Shown here: positions 44,601 through 55,675 of the stretch, piece after piece
How positions within the stretch are numbered: the stretch's first letter is position 1
Layout: every line of letters starts with the position of its first letter
DNA from: Taudactylus pleione
Taxonomy: Eukaryota > Chordata > Amphibia > Anura > Myobatrachidae
Length of the DNA stretch: 64,000 bases
Assembly (NCBI GenBank): GCA_031769625.1
Contig: JAUIMM010000124.1
Span: 10,428,001-10,492,000 of the forward strand
Direction of reading: 5' to 3'
Position numbers and translations under genes: made by a program
Notes under the pieces: generated by a model
The model's input: only the letters and a program-made list of their open reading frames with translations
The model's database searches: none
Told to the model about the DNA's origin: nothing

Positions 44601-45343
44601 GGATTAGGTAAAGTCTATTGCTTGTCATAAATGAAAGGGGAAGAGGAAGAGGGCAAATTCACCACACTGATCTTAGATGGAGCTTTCTAAGCAAATTATA
44701 TGAAAATGCTATAGCCACTTCTGATAAAGATTTTGGTATTGTAGTACCATTAGTATAACAGGGAGGTGGTGCTACCTAGAGTAAAATCTAGGATTACGAA
44801 AAACAAGGGGTATAGGTTCATAAAGAACTTCAACCTGAGAACTCTGTTAGGCTGCACTCTAATAGCTCAATTGGTATCAGTGAAAACATAACTTTTATTA
44901 ATACCTATAAAAATATAAAAAGGCTTACACAGATATCCAAGAGATCTGACAAAAGATGTGAAAAGGAATGAGTGAACAAATCTCGTTTAAAGATAACCCA
45001 GATATAGTAGGCGAAATATGGAAAAAACATATATTGGACAATACAACATGAAACATGTACTTATAAAATAAAAAACACCAGGTCAATTGATGTTAAAGGA
45101 TTGTATTCCAAAAGATAGTAAAGTAACAGTGTATTCTGATAATTCCCAGTTAAGGTAGTGACAGAAAAATAGAAAGTTTTAGGGGTATCAGATTCAATAC
45201 TAGGCTCTGCTGCTCCTTTCACACTTAAAAAAGTGGAAGAAAAGGAGTGAGATATCTGCTAGCATTGTTACCCCTAAGATAAATAGTCAACAGTGGTCAT
45301 AGTCTTCAAACCAAATTACTGCTGTTTGCTGTCATGCCCATGG
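44601..45343. other. Unassigned noncoding DNA with partial tandem similarity
   Basis: The part 45200-45400 and the part 45590-45790 share order (AGGAGTGAGA, TCTGCTG, AGTCAA, TACTGTTTG/GTTGGTTGTCAT) about 385 bp apart, suggesting an old tandem duplication. No coding similarity. Confidence 0.4.
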
Positions 45344-46472
45344 TATTGGACCGCAAATGAGTGAATTTATGGTTAAATAAGGACCACTGGGAAGGTACAG
45401 GGTACTGTCGAGATGTAACTATAGGTAGAAAATGATGGGTCTCAAATCTGAGTGATCATATGGTGAATATATAACAGTCAATGGCGTGAAAACAAAAGGG
45501 GGGGCTCTAGTGACGCAATCTGATATACTATTAGAATATTATAGTATTGGTTAACAGAGGTATAGAAAAGTTGGGGCTAAAAATTCTACAACCAGGCTCT
45601 CGGTCTCATACACACTAGCAGAGGAGAAGGAGTGAGAGATCTGCTGGTGTAGTAGTCCAGAGAAAAACAGTCAAGAAGAGGTTCCCGTCATCAACCCCAA
45701 TATCTACTGTTGGTTGTCATACCCGCAGGAATTGGACAACAAATGAGAGAATTATCAGGTTGGCATGAGAGCCGCTTAGAAAATTAAATAGAAATAAACA
45801 CTCCAATCTGTTACAAAGATTGGGTGTGAACGTCACTAGTGCACATCAAAAAAATGTTTTTAATTATTACAATCATAATAAACAATGTAGATTAAAGAGA
45901 CACATCAATAGGGAATATCTCAAAATTAAGTATGATGTTCATACCCACTAGAGTTACATGTACAAATGAGATATTCTCTCTCACTTGGTAGTAAATAATG
46001 AATAGAAAAAAAGGTCTCATTGCCAGTCCATTTATAGATAATCCTTTGTCACATAAGAATCAAAAAGCATGCTATGATCCCAAATAATGTTTATGTCAGC
46101 GTAAATTCATACACCATCTGGTGTCAAACAATATAAACCCAAATTAGGAGAGATATGATAATCAACTGGTTAAATAGTTGAATCCCCCGTGATCATGCCC
46201 ACGAGGTGAAACGCAGAGCCTGGTTGGAGAATCTTTAGCCCCAACTTTTCTATATCTCTGTTAACCAATACTATAATATAGTATATCAGATTGTGTCACT
46301 AGAGCCCCCCCTTTTGTTTTCACGCCATTGACTGTGATATAATCAACATATGATCACTCACACTTGAGACCCATCATTTTTTACCTATAGTTACATCTCT
46401 ACAGTACCCTGTACCTTCCCAGTGGTCCTCATTTCAACCTGTAAATTCACTCATTTGCGGTCCAATTCCATA
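45344..46472. repeat. Large inverted repeat with about 260-bp arms
   Basis: Left arm 45344-45602 and right arm 46212-46472, about 90% complementary by eye. Matching landmarks are GGACCGCAAATGAGTGAATT, GACCACTGGGAAGGTACAGG, GTCAATGGCGTGAAAACAAA, GGGGGCTCTAGTGAC and GTTGGGGCTAAA. The spacer is about 610 bp. GCCCACGAGGTGAAACGC precedes the right arm, a motif common in frog repeats. Confidence 0.85.
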
Positions 46473-46617
46473 TATTTATTGTCATTCTTGCCTCTCCTAT
46501 CTATTCCCTGGCCCTTCCCAATGAAGCCATGGCCCTTTTTTGGGTGCATTATGTCCCTTTGAAAAATGAGGGAGGTGCCAATGCTCTTTCTCGCACAGGG
46601 CACCAAAAAGTTTAGTT

Positions 46618-46920
46618 ACGGCTCTGGTGCCTAACCATAACCTCCCCCCCTGTGCCTAACCTTAATCCCCCATCTAATTGCCTAAACCTAACCCCCCGGG
46701 GGGTGCCTAACCCTAACCTCCTGGGAGGGTGCCTAAACCCCCCCACGCAGCTGTCCTCACCCGGCATCACTTCAATCGGGATGGCGGGCTCCGGTCTCCC
46801 AGCGTCGGTAAAATAACAGGCGTCTAGATTTATATGCCTGTCATTTAACCCTCACCGGGATTAAGTAGTTGGGAAGCCAGCTGTCGGCATTGCAACGGCT
46901 GGCTTTCTGAACGTATACCA
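46618..46920. repeat. Dispersed repeat with CCTAACCC-rich segment, second copy
   Basis: GTGCCTAACC/CCTAACCCTAACC units followed by CGGGATGGCGGGCTCC, ATGCCTGTCATTTAA and CCGGGATTAAG. It has the same order as 11828-12062. It begins after GGCTCTGGTGCCTAACC. Confidence 0.6.
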
Positions 46921-47391
46921 TCCACGTTTTGCAAAGGTTAATGTGTTTTTAAAAGTATAGTATATTGAGATAACCAAGAAATTGCCCTTTTCCTAGTGAT
47001 AGCCAAAGAGATCTTGGAGCAGCAAAGATAAAGAAGCCTGTTTAACTACAGGAAAGAGTTATTGTACATTGCCTGTTCACTACTATATTGCTAACTACTG
47101 TGTTGACATTGTTACAGTATATTTCTTTTTGTGCTACAATCTCCTGTCATATGTATGGTGATCATTATTTTAATTCAATAACCTGCCAGTGATCTATGTC
47201 CTCTTACCCCCTTTAATAAATCAACAAAATTATTTTATTTACCAAGACTGTCATGTTATGTCACTTTACTGTGTGTATGAGGTTAGCCTTTCCGCTACAG
47301 CCTGAGGTGATAAAGCTCATGGATTCTTTGCCAAAGGATTAGGAAGATTCACTTGAGCTGCCATCTCAGCTTTAAAGGTACCATCTACACC
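46921..47391. other. Unassigned noncoding DNA
   Basis: No coding or repeat signature recognised. It ends in the TCTACACC target site of the next element. Confidence 0.3.
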
Positions 47392-47756
47392 CAGGGCCGT
47401 AGAGAGCCACGGTGGGCCCAGGTACAGAGGGGGCGTGGCCTAATCATGGGAGGTGTGACCACACTCCCTCAAGCAAAGAAGTTTTGCAGCGCCGCGGAGT
47501 GGGGTGCTGTAAGCCCCTCAGCCCGGCGCAAAGCTGGGGGGGAGTGCGATCAGTGTGATCGCTTCCCCCCCACATGCAAAGGAGATTGCTGTGGCTGCTG
47601 CTCAGCAGCCACGAGCAGTCTCCATCTGCAGCTCAGCACACGCTGTGTGCTGGGCTGCTGAGAGAGAGAGAGAAAGGAGGGGGCAGAGGACCCGGGCCCC
47701 TCAGGAAGCCCGGGCTCGGGTAATCTGTACCCGCTCCCCCCCTCTCGGCGCCCCTG
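47392..47756. mobile_element. hAT-like MITE with 8-bp TSD
   Basis: 365 bp. Ends CAGGGCCGTAGAGAG and CTCTCGGCGCCCCTG are inverted repeats, flanked by TCTACACC at 47384-47391 and 47757-47764. GC-rich with an AGAGAG tract. The two open frames inside are composition artefacts. Confidence 0.88.
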
Positions 47757-47994
47757 TCTACACCTAACTTATCTGTGCCCAATATTAACACCCAGGGTAC
47801 AACATACACACTCCATAACTATATCTTAACCAGACCACTGCACAACATACAATTTTGCAAGTTCTGTACACAACCTACTTAATAATTAATTTGCAATTAT
47901 CTTATTTAATTACCTATGATAACCAAATATAATACTATAAAGGAAAGTTAATTAGAATGCATTTATAGTAACCATCCAACTTTAAAGTCTTCAT

Positions 47995-48510
47995 TTTATG
48001 TTTCAAGGACATTTGGGGTAAAGAACATCAGTCGTGGACCAGTCAACAGTGGCGAAAGTCATTTTTGTTATTTCTGTTATTGTGGAAACCAAGAAAGCCT
48101 CTATGGGAGACATATTCCACATGAAGATTATCGCCTGGAGTGCCTCAATCTGACTGTGAAACATCCATTGTTGATTATAGTTTAGGGCTGCAATCAACGG
48201 TTTATTTCAGTCATAATTTACAGAATGAGGTGTGTGCAAAAATATTGTGAGGTTCTTGGAAGTTCAGCTAAAGAGATGTTTCCAGAAAGAGACCGTTTTT
48301 CAAGATGACAATGCAGTGCATCATAATACAAAGATTGTGAAGAAATACTTTGAGAACCATGAAATCAAGCAAAATCAATAGCCAGGCCTCATAAAAGTGG
48401 CTACAAGATCTTTAAAACCAAACCAGCAACCAAAAGAAATCTGATTGAAGCTCTTATAGCTTCATGGAATTGGACTCTCACTATTGTTCTACTGGAATAC
48501 CTTGTAGATT
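47995..48510 (+). pseudogene. Tc1/mariner transposase fragment
   Basis: Plus-strand decayed transposase core. Readable pieces across frames are KEHQSWTSQQWRKS (near 48020), RHIPHEDYRLECLNLTVKHP (near 48105), a VCAKIL-type strand, FQDDNAVHHNTKIVKKYFEN (near 48298), then ALIASWNWTLTIVLLEYLVD (near 48450). The DDN corresponds to the second catalytic Asp of Tc1 elements. The PNLNPIENLW-type segment is lost. No ends were identified. Confidence 0.75.
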
Positions 48511-48512
48511 CT

Positions 48513-49000
48513 GGGCCTAATTCAGCTTGGATCACTATTGTGACTGCAGCTTCCGTAATCACATGGAGGTCTGCTGCGGAAATATGCTAATGAATGCAAT
48601 TGCAAAGCCATCGCACCGCCAACACAGAGACACCCACTACCGCTATCTCACATCCGTTATACCTCTCAGTCCTGCATATACATTGGTAACGTCGGCCCCT
48701 CATGCAGGATTACAGCAGGTCTGACCTGCCGCAGAAATGGCAAGTCTTGCTGAATGCAGTGAGAAAAGGCGTTCAAACGGACAGACACGCCTGTGTTTCT
48801 CTGACCACTCCTCCGTCACCACCGCCAAAAGCTCACAGCCTGTCACTCACTCTGCAATGCTCTCTGTGGTCTGCATGAAGGCAGTGTGATTGCAGTGATG
48901 CCTTTGCGCACGCACACTGCGATGCATTGGCATGCACAGTACACAACAATCAACCATCTGTCTACGCTTCAGCAGTTGCGATCCATGCTGAATCAGGCGC
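48513..49000. mobile_element. MITE of the GGGCCTAATTCAG group
   Basis: The left end GGGCCTAATTCAGCTTGGAT and the reversed right end GCGCCTGATTCAGCATGGAT match for about 20 bp. It abuts the Tc1 fragment. Related by its termini to 4926-5464 but with a different interior. The target duplication is unclear. Confidence 0.65.
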
Positions 49001-49737
49001 TCAATCCTGAAACAATGTGCTACAATTTTCAAGGATAAATGATGGACACTTTAATAATAACTTTAATAAGTATTTGCAAGTACTGTATTTCATTAAATAT
49101 TATTCTTTGGTTTGAAGAAATATTCCACAATTCTGATATTCTATTGATACAATGAGCCTTATCAGGGTCTTTCATTAATCGCCATCTGCAATATTTTTTT
49201 TTTAAAAAGTTGTTTTTCTGAGACCTGTTCAGTTGCATCCACAAATCTCAAGCTGTGGCTCCCTCCCACTCTCCTCTTGTCATACCTGGCTGAGATGAGA
49301 CTGTATTGTGTCTGGTTTCATGGTTCCACTGACAGTACTGTACATAAAATGCTGAAAATCGCAGCACTCCATGGAAATATATGAAAGTTAGCACCTGGGT
49401 TGTGCAGCTAATAAGTATAGATGAGCAGTTCAGTTTTGACTTGTTTCTTTTAGCCAAATTAATGTAAGTTCAGATTTATTTTATTGGCTATCCAAAACTG
49501 TTTTGAGATTCAAACATAACCGAATAAAGCTGCTTATCTCTACTAATAAGTACCCAAGTGGCATGTAGCACCTGAATTGCTCCACAGAGCAGATGCAAAT
49601 ATAAGATTTTTGTTTTCCTCCTTTCAACACATCGTTTTGTGTAGGCTTCCCCTTCCCCCCTACATAAATATACTATCTATATGTATAATATATACAGTAT
49701 ATATACAACAGGTGTGCTTAGTGACTGTCTTACCTTT
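49001..49737. other. Unassigned AT-rich DNA
   Basis: No coding similarity. A short TATACAGTATATATA run is near 49690. Confidence 0.3.
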
Positions 49738-50370
49738 AAAAGCAAAGTTGCTGTGAGCTTTAAACCAGATAGCATACCTTCAGTTTAACACTAATGTGAT
49801 AGCTATTTCCATGTAATAATTCTGAGCAATAGAGTAGGGACTTGCAGTAAAGTGAGGTCGCTTGACTGGGGCTGCAAGCTTAAATGCATTGATCAAGTCA
49901 TGAACCAAAACCCCACTGTTTATTATGTTTATTATTATTATTGTTAGTTATTATGGTGAGTGCAGAGCCCCTGTGATTTCTATTTAAACAATGTAATCAC
50001 ATACCATTTTTAACCCCAAATCTAGGAATGGGTAGTGCCCGGGATTTGTGCTTTTTGTTTAGTTGATTATTTTTTTAATTAATCATTTGTGATCACATTT
50101 TGTCATGCAACCCTTTTAACCTGTTTAATTTTAGCTTTCAAAAGCAAAGTTGCTGTGAGCTTTAAACCAGATAGCATACCTTGAGTTTAACACTAATGTG
50201 ATATTTCCATGTTATATTTCTGAGCAATAGAGTAGGGACTTGTAGTAAAGTGGGGTACCTTGACGGGGGCTGCAGGCTTAAGTGTATTGATCAATTCATG
50301 TACCATAAACCCACTGTTTATTATTATTGTTACTGTAGTTATTATGGAATGGGTAGTGCCATGGATTAGT
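49738..50370. repeat. Direct tandem duplication, about 402-bp period
   Basis: AAAGCAAAGTTGCTGTGAGC starts a segment at 49739 and again at 50141. Both continue with TTTAAACCAGATAGCATACC, AACACTAATGTGATA, CTGAGCAATAGAGTAGGGAC and CCCACTGTTTATTA. They diverge by point changes and small deletions. Confidence 0.85.
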
Positions 50371-50962
50371 GTTATTTTTAATTAATATATATTATATAAT
50401 AAATGACAAAGGTGCCTCCTAGTGCAATAAAGTGCAATTGCCACCAACGTGAGCTCAATATGACTAGTAAGTGAACCTGTACCAAATAAAAAGATAAATA
50501 GGCTTATCTCAATGTATCCCACAGGTATACATGAATGTCTCCACCATTAGGTTTTTCATAGAATTTAATAGAACTCCAAAAACATACATAGGATAAAAAC
50601 AAAAACACATATAGTGCAAGATGATTTGTACACAAAAGCACAAATGTACATATATAAAATGCCCGTACATCAAAAATAGAAAAAAAGGCTTATCTGAATA
50701 AGATCATCTAGAAGTACTAAGCGCGTTTCGTCTGTATGGGGTTATGTCCCATCTCCTGGGCTTCCTCAGGGGTAATGAGGGCGCTTTTTTTATACATTTT
50801 TTAATAACATTTCTATATTATTATTCTTTCTTTTCACACTCTAATCTTCATGCACTATCTATCAATTTACATATATATTTCGCCTACATTTTTTGAACTG
50901 ATTATTTTAATATGGAAACAATAAAGATTGATTTAATTTTATATATTTTTTGATAAGAAAGA
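50371..50962. other. Unassigned repeat-like DNA
   Basis: Contains GCGCGTTTCGTCTG and CTCCTGGGCTTCCTCAGGGG near 50720-50775, a motif pair common in frog dispersed repeats. Family not identified. Confidence 0.35.
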
Positions 50963-51477
50963 GGGCCTGATTCAGACCCGCTCGCAAGCACATAGCGCTC
51001 GCAAGCGGGTCAATGGTGGCTGCGCGTGCACGAGTACTGGAGCGAGCGCAAAAAGCACTCGCTCTGTGGCTCACTACAAAAGGGGCGGCTGTCGATGTTG
51101 ATCGACAGCTCGCCCCATTTTGTAGGCGTGGCTGGGGGGGTGGCTTCACAAACGAAGGCGTTCCCAAGCGAATGCCTGCCGTTTGTGGGCGGCCCCACTG
51201 ATATCACCAGTAACGTCAGTGAGAGAGTTTCCGGCTCTAATAGAGCCAAAAGCTCTCTGGGGCTTGCGGCCATGAGACCCTACCACAAGGGTCTCGTCGC
51301 AAGCCCGATGGTCGCGATGGTCTTGACCATCGCGACCATCATCCTGGCAACTCGCAATAGCTGTGGGTGGTCACCCCCAGCTATGCGAGCGGCCAGAAGG
51401 CCGCAAATAAAAAAACCAGTGCCCGCCCTGACTCAGAGCGAGCACTCGTTTTTTGCGAGCGCCTCTGAATCAGGCCC
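50963..51477. mobile_element. GC-rich palindromic MITE with 3-bp TSD (AGA)
   Basis: 515 bp, ends GGGCCTGATTCAG and CTGAATCAGGCCC, flanked by AGA (50960-50962 and 51478-51480). Internal hairpins as in 4926-5464: CAAGCCCGATGGTCGCGATG, AGCTGTGGGTGG and GAGCGGCCAG. Confidence 0.88.
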
Positions 51478-51724
51478 AGAATTCATTATTGATCCTATAA
51501 GTGCACCATTAAAAACTCTGCTTTTTTCTCCTCTCTTTGAATAATCCATGTATATAACTCAGAGTTAAAGGTGGCACCTCATAATAATAACTATAAATAA
51601 TTAAGAATAACATAATTTAAATAAAACGAGATCGATATAAGAATTATATCCTTGTCTTGTCATAAGAGATAATTACCAACATAAACAAATATTGGTGCAG
51701 GATGATATTTTTGTGTAATTTTAG

Positions 51725-54370
51725 TTAATCATTTAATATACGCACGGCTGTAGGAAATAAATTATTATGCAAACGCTTTGTGCGAGTGCGCACAGCTCTA
51801 AAACACCTATTTGATGGCAATTTCTCAAAAAGACAATGATTAGGATGGCTGGAATCTGCTAAAATAGAGCTAGTTTTCTTTCTGAGCCTTTTTTCATATA
51901 TCCCCTGTGTGCGTGGCAGCACCACTCCAATAATTCTACTAGCTGTTCCAATCACCCTATTCAATGCCCTCCATTCATCCACAGTACAGTTCCCATACCA
52001 AGCAACAATACCAAAGGTCAGAACACTTTCCACGATGCTACGATAAAAATTTAAGAGGGTCCCCCTACTCACACACGTAAATTTCAAACGATGCAGGAAG
52101 AACAAATGTTGATGTGCCTTCTTAACCAAGAAGGCTGAATTTAAGGACCATGACAAAGTATTCGAAATATAGAACCCCAGCAACTTAAAGGAGGGCACTA
52201 CCTCAATGGTCAAACCACCTAGGCACACTGGGGCCTTTGTAGGAGTACCACATTTCCTAAAGTCAATAATCATTTCCTTTGTTCTCATCGTGTTTAGGAG
52301 GAGATAGTTACCACTGCTCCACTCAAACATTCTAGCCACCTCAGCTCTATAAGCAAGTTCATGCCCGTTAGTTATTAAACCAACGATAGTGATATCGTCT
52401 GCAAATTTAACGACCGAGACTGGGACACACAATCATGGGTGAACAATTAATACAGAGCTGGGCTCAAAACAAACCCCTGTGGGACTCCAACATTCAGCAC
52501 CAAATCATTGGAGCTGGTTTTCCCCAACTTGACCAACTGGGGTTCAACCATCTACAAGTAAAACCATTTAAACCTAAGCCAAACAACTTGGTAATCAAAG
52601 CACTAAGTACAACAGTGTTAAATGCTGAGCTAAAATCTACAAATAAAATCCTTGCAGAGGTGTCCCTAGTTTCTAAGTGAGGTTGCACCTGGTGCAGAAC
52701 AGTTAGGATACCGTCAAATCGAGAATAAAGCCCATTTAGATCCTCTGCCAAAGAACTATCTACATTCCCGATCTCCAATGATTTAGCTTTGTAATCAGTG
52801 AGCCTCTGCAGACATTGCCACATGCTCCTAGTGTCACCATTCAGATTAATATTTTCTTCCATTTTAGCCTCATTGGCTACTTTAGCCTGCTTAATACCCC
52901 TATGAAGATCTATCCTAGCAGCACGATACTCATCCTTGTCCCCAGACCTAAAATACCTATCTTGTGCCCTTAAAAGGGAGCGGACTTCTCCATTCTGCCA
53001 GGGCTTTTCATTTGCAAATACCTTAAACTCTTTCTAATCGTTTCACTCTCCACACAGCAGCTTATATAGCCTATAACCATAGGAGTCAGCAGATCCAGAT
53101 CAACCAAACCATTTACCATAGAATCCTCTAAAATAACATCCCAATTTGTAAATTCCAAGCTATCTTTCAGATGCTCAACAGCCATATCGGGCCACACATG
53201 AACACTTTTTCTAGTCGGTCAAACACGCCTAACAATAGGGACATACCTAGGAACCAAAAAAAGTGACAAATTATCAGATTTCCCAATATGGGCACAAACG
53301 ACAGTCTCATATCCAAGTTTAAAGTTCATGTAGACCTGATCCAGAACATTTCCTCCATGGGTCGGCACCCCAATGTTCTTATAAAATTTGGGCAGTACAG
53401 CTTTTAAGTCCACATACGCTGCTAAGAATTTGGCCACGGCATTATATAATAATTCCAAGGCACAGCATCCATTTGCCTGCGGGGGGATATAAACGGCCAT
53501 TATTATAACTGATGTAAATTCTCTAGGCAGGTAGAATGGCCTATATTTCAATGCAATATATTCCACCACCTCCGAACAAAAAGACTCCATAACCACAACA
53601 TCAGAACACCACTGATTGTTGATATAGGTGCAGAGACCACCACCTTTCCGCTTGCCAGAGTCCAAAGTCCTATCTGCCCTAAATAAAGTCATATTATCCA
53701 ACCCAACTGCCCTGTCGGGTATTCCGCTATGTAGCCATGATTCCGTAAAAACAATAATTGAACAACTCCTCAAGAAGCATTTATCTGCCACTTTGGCTTG
53801 TATTATATCCAACTTATTCTGCAAAGACTGCACATTGACCAGAAAGAGACTAGGCGGGGGGGGGGGCTCTCTTCCAGCTCTCTTCCCCCGCTTCTGCCAT
53901 CTAAGCCTACGTGGATGGCCATAGTCCCGATGATGGTATTTACTATGGCCATTTCCCCCCTGGCACTTTCCCTCCTGACCATAGTCACAACCACCACCAT
54001 AGTTGGCCCCTCTTCCTGCACCACCCAAAGCAGTCAGCCCAATACCCAACACAACTGGACCATCTGTGTCTCTGGTCTCCAGCCCCCGGCTGCCAGCCTC
54101 TGCAGTGACCCGCTGGCCCACTGTCCCGCTAGGAGCTCAAAACCCACCTGGACATACTGCAATGCCTCCAGGCATGCCTCCAGTCGCAGGGCTGATGATG
54201 CTGCCAGCAGCCGTCGCAGCAGCAGCCACGCTCCTGGTCGAGCTCCACGTGACATCTGCACTCCCAGCAGCAGCCACGATACCGGAAACACCGTCTCCAT
54301 CAACGCCGGACCCCGTGGGATCTCCCACCTACCTCCTCCAAGCAGCCCCACCACTTCCTCGATCCCCGAG
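51725..54370 (-). pseudogene. L2-like LINE, endonuclease and RT remnant
   Basis: Minus-strand remnant. The endonuclease part 53900-53219 reads FLVNVQSLQNKLD, IIVFTESWLHSGIPD, GGGLCTYINNQWC and IMAVYIPPQAN, ending with a GKSDNLSLFLVPRY segment. The RT follows in pieces: 52862-52494 (RILFVDFSSAFNTV, LGLNGFTCRWL) and 52432-51725 (VVKFADDITIVGLITNG with the catalytic FADD, KLLGFYISNTLSW, LLNFYRSIVESVLTFGIVAW, RTRTKRLHNNLFPTAVRIL). The N-terminal part up to 54370 is a Gly/Arg-rich ORF1-like or leader region. Frameshifts at several points and a gap near 52862-53219 make it inactive. Confidence 0.85.
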
Positions 54371-54449
54371 ATGGATCAGCACCTCCCGGGGGTAGTCCAT
54401 CCTCACACGGCAGGAGCCCAGAGCCCCCAGTAGTCAAAATAATACAATC

Positions 54450-55073
54450 AGCCAGCCTGTACTACGATGCAGTAAGCACTGCAAAGCCACTGCATCCAGG
54501 CGCACTGCCATCCGCACCAAAAAACTTTGTCAACTGCTGGAGATGAACTTGCTATAACTGCATATGTTGATGACTTTGCCATCCTGATATCTTGGAATAT
54601 ACTGAAGTACAGTAAAATGGGTCTGCAATCTTGTGTAAGAATTGTCTGGCTACACACATATAATTATATAATTCAGTACTTTTTTTTGCTACAGTGGCAA
54701 CCCGAATGCAGATGTTAATTCTTATATGGGAGATACTCAATCAATAATCAGAATCAGGATCAACAGACTTCTGAGCACTGTTAGTTGAATCAAAATTATG
54801 TATACAGTATATCAAAAAGACGATAGTCCCAGAATTCTTTCACATGTGCCTTAGTTATTTTATTATTTCATCACAGGCCACTCAGACTCTGCTTACCATA
54901 AATATTTCTAATCAGATCCTTACTTGCTATAAAATGCAGCCCATGTGCCCTCAGATCCCACATGTGCTTCAAAACTCTCCCATATTGCTCACATACCTCC
55001 TCATAGGCCTCTGAAACTATGCAAATGCCATATTGATTTTTAATGTGTGGATTGATGTGTAGTGTGAAAAGTG
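54450..55073. other. Unassigned noncoding DNA
   Basis: No recognised family. It ends at the AAGTG target duplication of the next element. Confidence 0.3.
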
Positions 55074-55108
55074 CAGTGGCAAACGCAGGATTTTTAAGGG
55101 GGTGTTTC

Positions 55109-55116
<8 letters not shown>

Positions 55117-55154
<38 letters not shown>
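55117..55154. repeat. (TA)n microsatellite bordering hAT copy C
   Basis: TA run between the left end of the host element and hAT-derived sequence. A matching run is at 58614-58646. Confidence 0.9.
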
Positions 55155-55157
<3 letters not shown>

Positions 55158-55675
55158 ACCCTTCCGTGTTTTGGATCTGTATTTTTTTTAAAAAAAGCAT
55201 AAAAACAGCTAAAATCACAGAATGTGTTGATTTTTCTGCTCCTATGCTATTATTAACCTCAAAAACCTTAATTTCCACTCATTTCCAGTTTATTCTGAAC
55301 ACCTCACACCTCACAATAGTGTTTTTATGTCCAAAAGGTTGCACCGAGGTAGCTGGATGACTATGCTAGGCGACACGAGTGGGCGGCACAAACACGTGGC
55401 CCATCTAGGAGTGACACTGCAGTGGCAGACAGGATGGCAGTTTGAAAAACTAGGCCCCAAACAGTACATAATGCAAAGAAAAAAAAGAGGTGCAAGATGG
55501 AATTGTCCTTGGGCCATCCCACCCACCCTTATGTTGTATAAACAGGACATGCACACTTTAACAAAGCAATCATTTTGGCGCCAGGGTCTGCCATACGACT
55601 GTGGCTGAAATGATTGGTTCGTTTGGGCCCCCAGAAAACAAGCTGGCAATTAATCTGGCCCTGCACAAACTGGCT

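Noticed and set aside
47353..47767. Cysteine-rich small ORFs that might suggest a secreted peptide
   Set aside because: They fall within a GC-rich MITE with exact 8-bp target duplications.
53798..54433. 211-residue plus-strand ORF, Pro/Ser/Thr-rich
   Set aside because: Antisense to the Gly/Arg-rich 5' region of the L2-like LINE. No promoter or family match.
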